64,000 bases of DNA from Prorocentrum cordatum (GCA_963575745.1 CAUYUJ010017660.1:717501-781500), one strand, 5' to 3'; shown: positions 33,226-45,240, counted from the first letter of the stretch. Program-made: numbers and translations. Notes: generated by a model not told the origin, from the letters alone.

Positions 33226-34375
33226 CCCTACTTCCTATGATTAAACACCCCCACATCTCCACCTCGCGGGCCGATAGCAACCCCGCCGTCCTAACTGTTA
33301 AAACACAACAACACAAACTCACATTTTTTCTCGCCGGCGTGTCGTCGAGTTGCGGAACGTGTAGCAGGAATGGAACGGAATGAACATCGCTTAGGTCGCC
33401 CTAAACGGGTGGTCGCGTCCTACCCATGAAAAACAATATAACGTCGACGTTTTTCTCGTCAACATTGACTTTCTTGTCGTCGACGCTGCGAAACGTGTAG
33501 CACGGATGGGACGCGGCGCACATCGCGCGCGGACTCCTGGCCAACCCTACGCGGGACCCCCCGTCCTACCAGTCAAAAAACACAGCAACGTCCACGTTTT
33601 TTGCCAACATGTATTTTCTCCTCGTCGGCGCTGCGAATCGCGTAGCGGGAATGGGACGCGGCGCGCATCGCGTGGGGACGCCTGCTCGTCGACATGGACT
33701 TTCTTGTCGTCGACGCTGCGGCCCGTCGGGTTGAGGAGTTGGGCGGGCGGCAAGTCATAATGCCTAAATCGAGTGCGGTTCAAACAAATTCTTTAGGAGA
33801 CCCCCGAGAGGATATTTATTTTCATTTTGTGTTTGAAGGACTGTGAGGTTAGTACCGACTTTTGTTGGCAATGTTCCAACCAGGAATAGATGTATCCAGG
33901 AGACCCCCAAGCGTATACCAGAAAGTTCCCAAAACGCCCCGCGAATTCCCAAGAGGCGTTCTCGTCTTCCTCAGTTTCTCCCTCCCTCCCTCTCTCCCTC
34001 CCCTCCTCCCCCTCCTCCTCTTCCCCCCCTCCTCCATGCGCGGCAGGAGCGAAACGATTGGCGGTGCAACGCGCGTGGCTAGAATGAGACGCGGCGCACT
34101 TCGCGCGCTGGACATGTTGTCGCCGGCGGTGCAACATGAGAGGCCTGAACGGGGCGCGGCGTACATCGCGCGCGGTCTTGTTTCTCGTCGACTTTGCTCA
34201 GTACGCGGCAGGAATAGGACGCAGCTCGTGTCTCGCGCTGAACGTCTAGCCGCCCGCGGTGTAAGATGAGCGACAGGTGGCGGGCGCGACGCACTTGCTT
34301 CTTGCGTTGTGGGGGCGGCGGGTGGGAGTGGACTGAGCCTTCTGGCTCGTTCGAGCCGGCTACTTTGACCCCCGC
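33226..34375 (+). repeat. Composite module M2 with a unique insert
   Basis: Repeats the module M1 order: CTACTTCCTATGATTAAACA, GCCGATAGCAACCCCGCCG, about four GTCGTCGACG units, and finally GGCTCGTTCGAGCCGGCTAC. Between 33,746 and 34,040 sits about 295 bp absent from M1, containing CTTTTGTTGGCAATGTTCC and a CCCTCCTC run. No gene recognised in the insert. Confidence 0.85.
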
Positions 34376-37300
34376 CACACCCCCACACCGAAACAACCCC
34401 ACACCCCCCACCCCCCGCCCCCCACCCCCCACCCCGCGCCCCACACCCCACACCCCACACCCCGCACCCCACGCCCCACGCCCCACGCCCCGCATCCCAC
34501 ACCCCACGCCCACACCCCGCACCCCACGCCCACGCCCCACGTCCCACGCCCCGCACCTCACACCCCGCACCCCGCGCCCCACACCCCACACCCCGCACCC
34601 CACACCGCACACACCACACATCACACAGTACCACACACCACACACCACGCACCACACACCACACAACACACTACACACGACACGCGCACACACACACACC
34701 GTACACCACCCAACACACCACGCACCGCACGCCACACAACACACCACGCAACACGCACCACGCAACACACATCACACAGCGCACAACGCACAAAAAACAG
34801 CACATCGCGCGACGCATACCACAACACTCAGCACACAACACACAACACGCAGCACACAACACACAACACGCACCACACAACCCACAACACACGACACACA
34901 ACACACATCACACAATGCACAACACACAACACACGACACACATCCCACAACCCACAACCCACAATCCACAATACACAACACAACACACACCACCGTTCAC
35001 ACGCCGCACGCTACACAACACAACGCACAACACACCACACACCCCACACCCCACACCACACAACACATACCGCACAACACACAAAACACACCACGCAACA
35101 CACAACACACAACACAACACATACACCACATACCACACAACACACACCACAACACACACCACACAACACGCAACGCACAACACACAACACACAACACACA
35201 CCACCCAACACACAACCCACAACACACAATACACACACCACACAACGCACACCGCACAACACACAACACACACCACAACACACAACACACAGCACACCGC
35301 ACACACAACACACCACACACTTTGCACCACGCGACACAGCACACAACACAAAACACGCAACACACACCCACGCAGCACACAACACACAACTCACAACACA
35401 CAACACAAGACCCAAAACACCACACAACACACAACACACACCACACTACACAACACACAACGCAAACCACAACACACAACGCACAACACACAACGCGCAA
35501 CATACAACACACACCACACAACACACGCCACGCACCACACAACCCACAAACCACAACCCACAATGCACAACCCACAACCCACAACCCACCCCACACACCG
35601 CACAACACACAACAGACATTACACAAACACGCAACACACAACACACACCACACACAACACACACCACAAAACACACAACACACGACACAACACACACCAC
35701 ACACCACGCACCACAACACACAACGCACACCACACAACCCACAACCCACAACCCACAATCCACAATCCACAACCCGCAACTCACAACCCACACCCACACA
35801 ACACACATCACACACCACACACCACACGACTGACAACACACAGCACGCAACACACAACACACAACGCACACCACACAACACACAACACACAACCCACATC
35901 AGACAACACAACACACACCACACAACACACATCACACAGCGCACACCACACAACACACAACACCCAACCCACAACCCACAACCCACAGCCCAAAACCCAC
36001 AACCCACGACCCACAACCCACAACCCACAACCCACAACCCACAACCCACAACCCACACCACACACCACACACCACACACCACCCAACGCACAACATAACA
36101 CACAACACACAACACACAACACACACACACACTACACAATTCACAGGGCGCAACACACAACAGACAACACACAACACAGCACAGCACACAACACACACCG
36201 CACAGCCCACAGCACACACCACACACCACACAGCACACCACACGACACACAACCCACACAACCTACGTCACACAACACAACACAACCCACACCGCACAAC
36301 ACACAACACACAGCCCACAACCCACAGCCCACAACCAACCACCCACAACCCACGACCCACAACCCACATCCACGACCCACAACCCGCAACCCACAACCCA
36401 CAACCCACAACCCACACCACACGACACACAACACGCAACACACACCACACAACACACACCACACAACACACAACACACAGCACACAACACACAGCACACA
36501 ACGCAACACACAACACATAACACAGCACAAACACACACCACACACCACACAACACACACCTCACACCACACACAACACACAACACAACACACAACACACA
36601 CCACACCACACACAACCCACAACCCACAACACACAACACACAACACACAACACACAACACACATCACACACCACACAACGCACAGCACATCACACAGCAC
36701 ACACCACACAACACACAACACACACCACACATTACACCTCACAACGCACAACACACAGCAAACAATACACCGCACACAACACAACACACAACACACACCA
36801 CGACATATGCAATACACACTACACAACACATAACACACATCACACACACCACACAACACACAACACACAATCCACAACCCACAACCCACAACCCACAACC
36901 CACAGCACACAACACTCATCACATAACACACAACACAAACAATACAACCCACAACCCACAACCCACACTCCAGAACCCACAATCCACAACCCACAACCCA
37001 CAACACACATTACACACCACACAATACACAAAACACAACACGCAACACACAACACACACAACAGATGACACACGACACGCGACACACAACACACAACACA
37101 AAACACAACCCACAGCACACAACCCACAACACACCGCACACAACACACAACACATACCACACACCACACAACACACACCACACACAATACACAGCACGCA
37201 ACGCACACCACACACCACACAACACACAGCACACAACACACAACACACAACACACAATGCATATCGCACAACGCACAACGCACTCACGCACGCACGCACT

Positions 37301-37765
37301 CACACACACACACGCACACACGCACACGCGCACACACACACACACACGCGCGCACGAGCCTTCGCACACACGCATACACATCACATAGCACACAACATAC
37401 AACACACAACACACATCACATAACACAACACATAACACACAACAGCACAACACATGACACAACACAACACAACACAACACACAACACACAACGCACAACA
37501 CACAACCCACAACACACAACACAACACAAGGTAATACATGACAAGACACTACACAACACAACACATAACACATAACACAACACAACACAACACAACACAC
37601 AACACACAACACACAACACACAACACACAACACACAACACACAACACACAACCCAACACAGCACCCCACAACACAACACAACATAACACCACATAACACA
37701 ACACAACACAACACGACACAACACACACACACACGCACGCACGCACGCACGCACGCACACACATA
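34376..37765. repeat. A/C-only tract 2, 3.4 kb, with ACCCACA 7-bp stretches
   Basis: Starts CCCCACACCCCCCACC and turns into ACACAACACACAAC with repeated runs of the 7-mer ACCCACA (for example 35,970-36,060, 36,380-36,410 and 36,870-36,905). G and T are rare throughout. The G-rich strand reads TTGTGGG in those runs. Confidence 0.95.
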
Positions 37766-37779
37766 CACACACACCACGA

Positions 37780-37946
37780 GTTTCGTAATAAGCGTCGGGG
37801 GAGCGTCACCCCCGCGGACAGCCCCACATCGACCCCCGTCGCGGGCAGCCACCGTGCGCCGAAGGCGCTCCGACCCCCGTCGCGGCGCGGCGACGAGGCA
37901 AGGTAGACCCCCGTCGGGGGGGTACCCCCCACGCTTATTAAGAAAC
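37780..37946. mobile_element. TIR element G, 167 bp
   Basis: Starts GTTTCGTAATAAGCGTCGGG and ends CCACGCTTATTAAGAAAC; 15 of the terminal 16 bases pair. GACCCCCGTCG occurs repeatedly inside. It sits exactly at the border of the A/C tract. No target duplication seen. Confidence 0.7.
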
Positions 37947-38113
37947 CCAGCGTATCCGTATCCAAGTCCTCGCGGGCCGGGCCCCTTGGGCCGCGACCCC
38001 ACCGATACAGGGCGTTCTTTTCGTGGATGCCCCGCGCGAAACGTATCCGTTCGACCGCGCACCCGCGGAATCGCGCCCTGGAGCCCAGACCACGAGGGCG
38101 TGGCAATGACATG

Positions 38114-38135
38114 GCAATGACATACATGTCATTGC
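38114..38135. other. 10-bp perfect inverted repeat
   Basis: GCAATGACAT, AC, ATGTCATTGC. ACATACATGTCAT also recurs at about 38,149-38,161. Possible regulatory or hairpin site; function unknown. Confidence 0.4.
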
Positions 38136-38369
38136 TACGCCCTTTGGACATACATGTCATAGCCAACACCACGCGACGAATAATGATCATAATGATCATC
38201 AGCACGCCACGACGCCAGAAGAACCACCACGACGAGCACACTGCACAGGCTACAACCACTCCGCCAAACCATTTCTCGGACAGCACTTCCGCCACATTCG
38301 CGGCTTCTACTTCAACGACCACCAGTTCATCTACCACCACGTCATCTGACGATGAAGTCGGCAGCAACC

Positions 38370-38775
38370 CCGACGAACCCGAACTCAACCTGATCGCTGA
38401 TGACCTTACTGAGACGTGGCTCGACTTCATCCGCCACGCCACACAGAGCGACTTACTTGATGGACCTACACGATATGGAGCCATGGGTCACGACACAGCG
38501 ACGACTTCTGTGGAGACAGGCCCACACAGTGGCCCGTGACAGCGCCACCCGATGGGCTCAACAAGTTGCTCACTCAACGTGGACAGCGCCAACAAGGTCG
38601 ACAACCGAAAAAGTGGGAAGACGAATTGCACGGCTACCTCCGACAGCGGATTACGACCACGCGCACTAACGACGGCTTGAGTGACGCCATGAATGATACT
38701 ACGTGGATCCACGTAGCCTCCGACACAACCACCTGGATGAGCATGGACTCCGACTTCATATCATCGACGGGAGCC
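38370..38775 (+). pseudogene. C-terminal remnant of a second non-LTR retrotransposon
   Basis: Three plus-strand frames in succession give the conserved tail of dinoflagellate endonuclease/RT-type elements: DDLTETWLDFIRHATQ (about 38,400-38,445), WVTTQRRLLWRQAHTVARDS then RWAQQVAHSTW (about 38,485-38,590), and GRQPKKWEDELHGYL with WMSMDSDF (about 38,600-38,760). At least two frame changes separate them. No RT core is present, so it is 5'-truncated and dead. The domain family is judged from the W..Q.RR..W...A..R and KKWEDE pattern; the assignment is from memory of the family. Confidence 0.6.
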
Positions 38776-39144
38776 CAGCACCCGTACAAGACGACCGAGA
38801 CACCTGCCAACACGACACTAACCGACACCGACGCCAGAACGAATTCCAGCAGGGAAGCGCGGTAGTGCTGTCTGGCCTTTGCTTTCCCCAGCACGTGTAC
38901 GCATAGAGAGGTTACGACATCCACGCTCCGGCCCAAGGAGGCAAGGACCATGTCCAGATGAGAGTGCGAAAGAGAATGCGAATTGCCACATGACAGTATG
39001 TACACACTGACTGTTCGACAGTACAGAAGGGTAAAACCTCATCATCGTCCATTACCCCCTTTACCGACGGATACTCGAGAGGGGATCGACCCTTCGGTCT
39101 CCCCTTCCTTTACCCACCTGGCTTGGCGGCGCGCAGGGGGAGGC
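38776..39144. other. No gene recognised
   Basis: Probably includes the 3' untranslated tail of the remnant above. No poly(A) or simple tail could be identified. Confidence 0.4.
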
Positions 39145-39262
39145 TATGGAGGAGGGAGGCAGGCTCCTTAGAAGGGGGCTGCTTGTCAGAAGGCGTGGGC
39201 CTCGTCGGCCGGCGCCTTCTGAGAAGCAGCCTCCTTCTGAGACGCCTTCACCCCCTCCTCCC
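39145..39262. mobile_element. Foldback hairpin, 26-bp arms
   Basis: AGAAGGGGGCTGCTTGTCAG (39,170 on) pairs with CTGAGAAGCAGCCTCCTTCT (to 39,238): 24 of 26 bases over the full arms, 17-nt loop. Weaker pairing continues outward into GGAGGAGGG/CCCCCTCCTCC. Confidence 0.6.
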
Positions 39263-39299
39263 CTCTTAAAACGACGCGAAGATCGGGACAAAATCGGAT

Positions 39300-39440
39300 C
39301 GGGATAACTCGAAATCTCTGAGAATCGGCGGGTTTGGAGGATGTATTGGGCGCCCCGGCCGCTCTAGAGCGTTCCGGAACGCTCTGAGAGCGCTCCGGAA
39401 CGCTCTGGAGCGATTTATCCCGATCCTAGCCTTGTTTTAC
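39300..39440 (-). repeat. Dispersed repeat R, copy 2 (inverted)
   Basis: The reverse complement carries AGGATCGGGATAAATCGCTC, CAGAGCGTTCCGGAAC and TCTCAGAGATTTCGAG, matching 42,838-42,975. GAGCGTTCCGGAACGCTC is itself palindromic and duplicated. Confidence 0.65.
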
Positions 39441-39627
39441 CTCGGCGCGCCGCCAACTGCCGACGCCCTCGAAGGTGATCCCCCGGGCGGTGGTTGCGGA
39501 TAAATCCCCCGCCCCGCGCCCTCTCCGCGCGGGCCCGCGCCCGCGCTCGGCCGCGGCCCGGCGGGGCGGGGACGATGGCGAGAGCTTGCTGCGGCAGCGA
39601 GCGCGACGACGAGCGCAGCAGCGAGAA
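39441..39627. other. No gene recognised
   Basis: GC-rich unique sequence, no domain seen. Confidence 0.4.
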
Positions 39628-39770
39628 GCAACGGCGACGACGTTGGCAACAACTACGTTGACAACAACTACGAGGACGAGGACGACGTTGACAACAACTA
39701 CGTTGACAACAACTACGTTGACAACAGCTACGTTGACAACAACTACGAATGTGGACGAGGACGACGCTGA
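39628..39770. repeat. 15-bp ACGTTGACAACAACT repeat
   Basis: About eight units, one interrupted by GAGGACGAGGACG. The period is five codons, so Val/Asn or Thr/Leu repeat frames appear on both strands. Confidence 0.85.
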
Positions 39771-40139
39771 CAGCAGCTGCGACGACGTGGGGCGGCGCCG
39801 GCAGCGGAGCGCCGCCGCCGCCGCCGTCGTCGGTGCTGCTGTCGAAAAGGGGTGCGCGCTTCGGACGTGCCCCCCCCCTCCCTCTCCGGGCCCCAACCCA
39901 GTCGGGGCGAGGCGCATCGCATCGCATCGGGCGGGTCGTGGCGCCTCCTCGCGTCGCGCCCAGGCGGTGCGGTAGAGGCAGTTGGGTCACTGGGAGGGGC
40001 CCCAGGGCTCGTGGAAGACGCCCCCGAGCTCTTGGGATTCCTTCCGGGTTGATGCAGAATTCCGCAGAGTTCCTCAGGGTTCCCAAGCGCTTCCCGGGAT
40101 CCCCCAGGGGTCCAAATAGTTCCCTAGGGCGCCCCAGTC
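39771..40139. other. No gene recognised
   Basis: GC-rich; GCCGCCGCCGCC near 39,811 and repeated GGGATCCCCC/TTCCGGG-like wording at 40,020-40,130. Confidence 0.4.
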
Positions 40140-41170
40140 TTGTGGGGAACTCTCAGGCGAAGTGCCTGTCTTGGCTCAGTAGATTGGTCTCTTCTCGTAG
40201 CTCCCATGTCTACCGAGATGTAGCACGCATGATAGCATCTGATCCGCCCGCAATGGGGGTGTCGACGAGGGGTGTTTCACGTGCCCGCTTGCGCCGAACA
40301 TTGCGGGAACCTGTCAAGCGAAACGCCCGTGGAGCCTCTTGCCTGCGCCTCACGATCACCGCGGTGTAGCAGCAGGCGTTTCACCTGAACTGCCCAACGG
40401 GAGTCTCGACCTGTGGCGCTTCAAGGACCGTTCGCATTCAGATCGCAGGGGACACTCATGCGAAACGCCCGTGTGGGCTCAGTCGCCGAGTTTGTCTGCA
40501 GAACCCTGAGACCACCGCCATGTACCAGGCATTGCATTTGAACCACCCAGGGAGGCCTTGACTAGGGGTGTTTCACGGGCCCACTCGCGCCCAGATTGCG
40601 GCGACCTCGAGCTAAACGCTCGCTTCAGCCCAGTCGACGAGTCTCTTTTCATAATCCCATGGCCATTGCGATATGGTAGACATGGCATTTGAACCGCCCA
40701 GGGAGATGCCGACCAGAGGTGTTTTGCGGGCCCGCTCGCGTCCAGATTGCGGGGCCTTTTCAGGCAAAACGCCCGTTGGCCTAGTCTCGGCGTCACCCCA
40801 ACAGACTTAAACTACATGTGCGCCGCCCCTCCAGGGGCGACGTGCGCACCGAGAAATCTTATAGTACATTCGTCGTGGCGGGCGCTTTCTGGCCACACCG
40901 CTCGGGAAACGATGTACTACAAGATGGTCATGCTATATGTTCGGGTCGGACGCACGCCTCCGAGGAGGACATGCAGTACTAGTATGTCTCTGTGCGTCCC
41001 AAGGTCTACGAGCTCCTCGGGCATCATGTCCACCGCGATGCAGCAGGCATGCCGTTTGAGCTGCCCACGGAGATGTCTCGACCATGGGGTCTTTCACGGG
41101 CCCCTTCGCGCCCCAGATGCCGGAAGCCTATCGCACGAACCGCCCGCTTCGCCCCAGTAGTTTTTTGGTA
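40140..41170. repeat. Degenerate ~140-170 bp units
   Basis: ATTTGAACCACCCAGGGAGG or variants occur at about 40,388, 40,527, 40,688 and 41,052, with GGGTGTTTCACGGGCCC and GCGAAACGCCCGT in each unit. A further diverged unit lies at about 41,395-41,520. Identity between units is modest. Confidence 0.65.
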
Positions 41171-41235
41171 ATATATATAGATATTCAGCTATATCTGGAT
41201 TTATGTATACATATATATATATATAAGTGTTATTA
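41171..41235. repeat. (TA)n-rich stretch
   Basis: ATATATATAGATATTCAGC followed by TATATATATATATA-type sequence, about 65 bp. Confidence 0.85.
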
Positions 41236-41569
41236 TTGTTTTTGGCCAGCGCCTCACGACTTAATTAGAGGAGGGAAAGGTTCCCATACCTCTACCCTTC
41301 GCCCGTTTTCCTCTTTTTGGCCATCCTCGGTGGCCCTCGTTGCCACCGCTGGATTCGCATCGACACCCTGGTCAGAACGCACCCCGGGGAGTAGCGGTGG
41401 ATACTTGTTGGTTTCCCCGGATGCAGCAGGAGTGGCGTTTGAGCCACCCGCGGGATGTGGACCTGGGGCGACTCGCGGGCCTGCTCGCGCCCAGGCTGCG
41501 GGGAGGAGTCCCTGCTGCCGCTCGTCTCACTCCTTCCCCCTCTGCCCTCCTTGCTTCTGCTCTTCGCAT

Positions 41570-42010
41570 GCCCATCTCGGCACCACGCATGGCGTTCACG
41601 CACCCATCTCGGCACGCGCCGCACGCGTTTCGCGGCATCAGTAGGAGCTCCACCTGCGGTCTCCGTGGGCGCGGACGCACGGCGTCCCCGCGCCCACCTC
41701 GGCGCGTGCCTCACGCGTTTCGTGGCATCATTCGGAGCTCCACCTGCGGTTTCTGTGGGCGCGGGGACGCATGGCGTCTCTGCGCCCACATCTCGGCACG
41801 CGCCGCACGCGTTTCGCGGCATCAGTAGGAGCTCCACCTGCGGTCTCCGTGGGCGCGGACGCACGGTGTCCCCGCGCCCATCTCGGCGGACGCGGGACGA
41901 CGAGCCGTGGCATCGTTGGGAGCTCCACCTGCGGTCTCCGTGGGCACGGACGCACGGCGGCCCCGCGCCCATCTCGGCGCACGCCGCACCTGTGTCCGTG
42001 GCCCCATGGG
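41570..42010 (+). repeat. ~90-bp array with GGAGCTCCACCTGCGG core (array X2)
   Basis: About four to five units with GTAGGAGCTCCACCTGCGGT, CTCCGTGGGCGCGGACG and CATCTCGGCACGCGCCGCAC. The succession TCTCGGCAC..CAC..CG.GGC..GGAGCTCCACC parallels array X1 (27.7 kb), so X1 and X2 look like diverged members of one family. Confidence 0.8.
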
Positions 42011-42489
42011 GACCCCTGCCGCTGGCCCGCCGCCGCGCGCGTGCAGCGGCGCGCGGCGCGAGCCAGCGCGCGGACGGGAGGTGCTGGGGCGGCCGCTCGG
42101 AGGCGTTGCGCAGCGCAGCAGGGGAGGAGGAGGAGCAGGAGGAGCAGGAGGGAGGAGGAGCGGGAGGACGGGTCTCCTCGGCAGTGGCCCCCACCGCGGT
42201 TTGGCACCTCGGCCCGCCGCGGGCTGTCTCCGCCCGGGCCCTGCTGGCCTCGAGTGCTTCTGGGACCGTCCTTCCCGTGTTTCCCCCCCCCCCACCCCCC
42301 GTGGGAGGAGGATCGGGAGGAGGACGACGAGGGGGGCAGTCCAAGGAGGACGACGATGAGGACGACAAGCAGGACGAGGAGGACGAAACGACGAGGAGGA
42401 CGAAGAGGACGACGAGGAGGACGACGAGGGGGGAGGAGGAAGACAGGAGCTTCTCCTCTCTCGCTGACTCCCTCCCTACCTGCTTCTCG

Positions 42490-42537
<48 letters not shown>

Positions 42538-42837
42538 CTTCGCCTCATGACGCTGACGCTGCTGGCACTTGACTCCGAACAGGGATGCTGCCATCCCTCC
42601 GCCTCCTCCTCCTCGTCCTCCCACTCTCCTCCTCCTCCTCCTCCTCCTCCTCCTCCCTCTCCTCCTCCTCCACCTCCTCGTCCTCCTGCTGCTCCTCCCT
42701 CCTCTTTCTCCTCCCTTCTTTTCGCGCCCCTGCCCTGCGGCCATCGTCCCCTGGCCGAGGCACGAGGTGGATCTAAGCACCATCCTCACCAGTCCCCTCA
42801 TCGCAGTCGCTGCCGCTGCCAGATGCCGACGCCGTCC
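42011..42837. repeat. Trinucleotide and GAGGAC runs, unique islands
   Basis: (AGG)n-like at 42,120-42,170, GAGGACGAC wording at 42,305-42,440, (CGT)n at 42,488-42,538 and (CCT)n at 42,618-42,710. The islands between show no recognisable protein domain. Confidence 0.8.
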
Positions 42838-42975
42838 CCGATCGGGCGGGCCAGGACTGGGATTAATCGCTCCAGAGCGTTCCAGAACGCCCGCTCTGAG
42901 GAGGCCGCCGCGGCGCCCGAGGCGTCCTCCAGAGCCGCCAGATATCTCAGAGGTTTCCGATTTGCCCCCGATCCG
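42838..42975 (+). repeat. Dispersed repeat R, copy 3
   Basis: AGGACTGGGATTAATCGCTC, CAGAGCGTTCCAGAACGCC and CCGCCAGATATCTCAGAGG. Closest to the inverted copy at 39.3-39.44 kb. Confidence 0.65.
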
Positions 42976-43208
42976 ACTCTGCCCCGGCCCTGGCCCCCGT
43001 CTTGCCCGAGGTCCCTTGCCTTGACAGCACTCACTGGAGCAATTTGGAACAAGCATTCCTGCGCCACACGCAGCACTGACCACAAGTCCCACATCTGCGA
43101 CGGAGGGCCCCGGGCCGCCCGCGCGGGCCTTCGGGCCCCGCCCCCCCCGGCGGACTCACGCACGCCTTGCCTTGCCTTGCCTCGCCTTGCCCTGCGTTGC
43201 CCGAGGCA

Positions 43209-43459
43209 TGAAGTGGATCCAGGTGACGTTCATGGCCACGGCCCTCGCCTCCGAGGTCTCCCAGGCGATGCAGCTGTGCCAGCCCCCGGCCGGCCGCGGG
43301 GAAGAGCCGGGCGGCAGCGGCGGCGGCGGCGACGACGAGCCGGGCATTGTTGGCACTGGTGGCGTAGAGGAGGAGGAGGGGGAGGACGAGGAGGAGGAGG
43401 AGGAGGAGGAGGAGGCCGCGGCTAGGTCCAGGCGGCGATCAGAGGACGGCTTGGGCTGA
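43209..43459 (+). other. Candidate coding island ending in an acidic tract
   Basis: From the ATG at 43,209 a frame reads MKWIQVTFMATALASEVSQA and then QLCQPPAG, Gly-rich and poly-Glu (from (AGG)n), to the TGA at 43,457. Third positions are almost all G/C in the first 30 codons. A short (CTTGC)n precedes it. Unknown protein; the poly-Glu half is microsatellite-derived. It could be an exon or chance. Confidence 0.22.
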
Positions 43460-43688
43460 GGAGCCGGTCCTGGGCAAGGGGTCGAGAGCTCGGGGTCGGG
43501 GGCGTTCCCCAGGGGGGGCTCGAGCTTTCGGGTTTTTCGAACACTTTCGTTCGTTCTCGTCGGTCTCCCAGCCTCGGGATGCTCTCCAGGCTTTTCCGAC
43601 GGTGCCTGGATCGTCCCGAAGGGCCGCCAGAGGACCGAGTTATGACCCGAAAAGCACCAGGCGTCGAAGAGGAGGGTGATGGCTAGCT

Positions 43689-43689
<1 letters not shown>
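43460..43689. other. No gene recognised
   Basis: Unique GC-rich sequence. Confidence 0.4.
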
Positions 43690-43722
<33 letters not shown>

Positions 43723-43885
43723 GAGTGTGTGTGTGTGTGTTTGTGTGTGTGTTCGTGTTTGTATTTGTGTTTGTGTTCGTGTTTGTGTTTGTGTTTGTGT
43801 GTGTGTGTGTTTGTTTGTTTGTGTGTGTGTGTCTGTGTGTTTGTGTTTGTGGTGAGTGTGTGTGTGTGTGTGTGTGTGTGGATGT
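43690..43885. repeat. (GT)n with TTTGTG interruptions
   Basis: About 195 bp of GTGTGT and GTGTTTGT. Potential Z-DNA former. Confidence 0.95.
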
Positions 43886-44440
43886 CTTGACCAGGTCCAT
43901 CTGATCTCGCAGATTTCAGGCCCCTCCTTGTTCTTTCAATGCGTTCCCTGGTCCCTGGCCCCCCCCCCATCGTCCGCCCGCATGCCTCGGGCCACCCTGC
44001 GCTGCCCCCCCGCACCCTTCTTGGGGCTGGCGTCTCAAAACATGTCGAGATCGTCGCAGGTCTGCGACGGCGGCGATGGTGACGACGACGGGTGACGGGT
44101 ACCGAGGACGCCTGCGATAGTGACGACGTACTCGGATGCTGCCGCCCACGGCTGCGTGCTGACGACAACGGTGCAGGGGACCGGTGTCGCCGATGATGGC
44201 GGTCACGGTGAAGGCGGCGAGTGCGGATGCTGACGCTGGTGACGAGGGGGAGTGAGCTGAGGAACGATGACGGTGATGCTGGTAACGAGCAGGAGGGGGG
44301 ACGAGCAGGGAGGAGGGGGCGTGTGTACGAGCGGGAAAGGGAGGACAAAGGGCGAGGACGTCCGGAGGGAGGGGGGAGGGGGAAGGGGGATTCGAGGCCG
44401 GGTGAGGGGCTAGACGGTAGGAAAAGGGAAGAGGCGGGGA
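43886..44440. other. No gene recognised
   Basis: Contains a GACGACG/GGTGACG-rich stretch (44,060-44,280) and a purine-rich stretch from 44,290. Overlapping open frames, no domain. Confidence 0.4.
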
Positions 44441-45240
44441 GGAAGAGGAGGAGGAGGAGGAGAAGGAGGAGGAGGAGAAGGAGGGGGAGGAGGAGGAGGA
44501 GCAGGACCAGTGTAAACCCAAGAGTCATCAACGATGTTGGAGTAAGCCCTCCCTCTAAGCTCCCTCTTCATAGACCCCTACAACGATTCATTTTCATTGA
44601 TGGAACTGCCTTGTTGGAAGACACCCGTGTGAAGACCCTGAAGCATGCCAAAACATTGTTCTCGGGATTCCACCGCCACGGATCAATCTGACTGTTGCGT
44701 CTTGACGATCCTGAATCGTGCCAGAACGCCATTCCTAGCACTTGCACACAGAGAATCAACTTAACTGTTGCACCCGCATAACCCTGACTTCCAAAACACC
44801 GTTTCTGGTACGTTGATGATGGGAATCCGTGAAATTCGTGCAACTTTCAAAAGCGAATGTGCGCGGCGCTAATGCGAGATCCACATTTTGAAACGCAACC
44901 ACCCTCAATCCGTGAAACTCCTGCAAACGTTTAAAGCGAATGTACACGGCGCTAAGGCGGGAGCCACATTTTGAGAACGACTCGCCCTCAATCAGTGAAA
45001 CTGCGGCGCTAAGGCGAGAGCCTTATTTTGAAAACCACCCGCCCTCAATCCGTGAAGCTCTTGCAAATTAAAAAAACGAATGTGCGTGGCGCTAAGGCGA
45101 GAGCCACAATTTGAAAACGACTCGCCCTCAATCAGTGAAACTCTTGCAAATTTAAAAAACGAATATGCGCGGTGCTAAGGCGAGAGCCACATTTTGAAAA
45201 CCACCCGCCCTCTACCTGTGAAGCTGTTGCCAATTTTCAA
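44441..45240. repeat. (AGG)n plus ~83-bp array, module copy 2
   Basis: (AGG)n, GAGGAGCAGGACCAG, TGTAAACCCA, then unique-looking sequence shared with 7,930-8,120 (ACTGTTGCGTCTTGACG against ACTGTTGTTTCTTGACG), then about five units with GTGAAACTCTTGCAAA, GCGCGGCGCTAAGGCGAGAG and CCACATTTTGAAAACGAC. Roughly 70% similar to 7,720-8,490 by eye. Confidence 0.85.

Noticed and set aside
36380-36410. Interstitial telomere repeats
   Set aside because: The word is TTGTGGG, not TTTAGGG, occurs in short runs and grades into other A/C words; kept only as a comment.
30619-37068. His/Thr-rich (plus) and Cys/Val-rich (minus) proteins of up to about 700 codons
   Set aside because: The A/C-only composition cannot form stop codons in most frames; no start context or domains.
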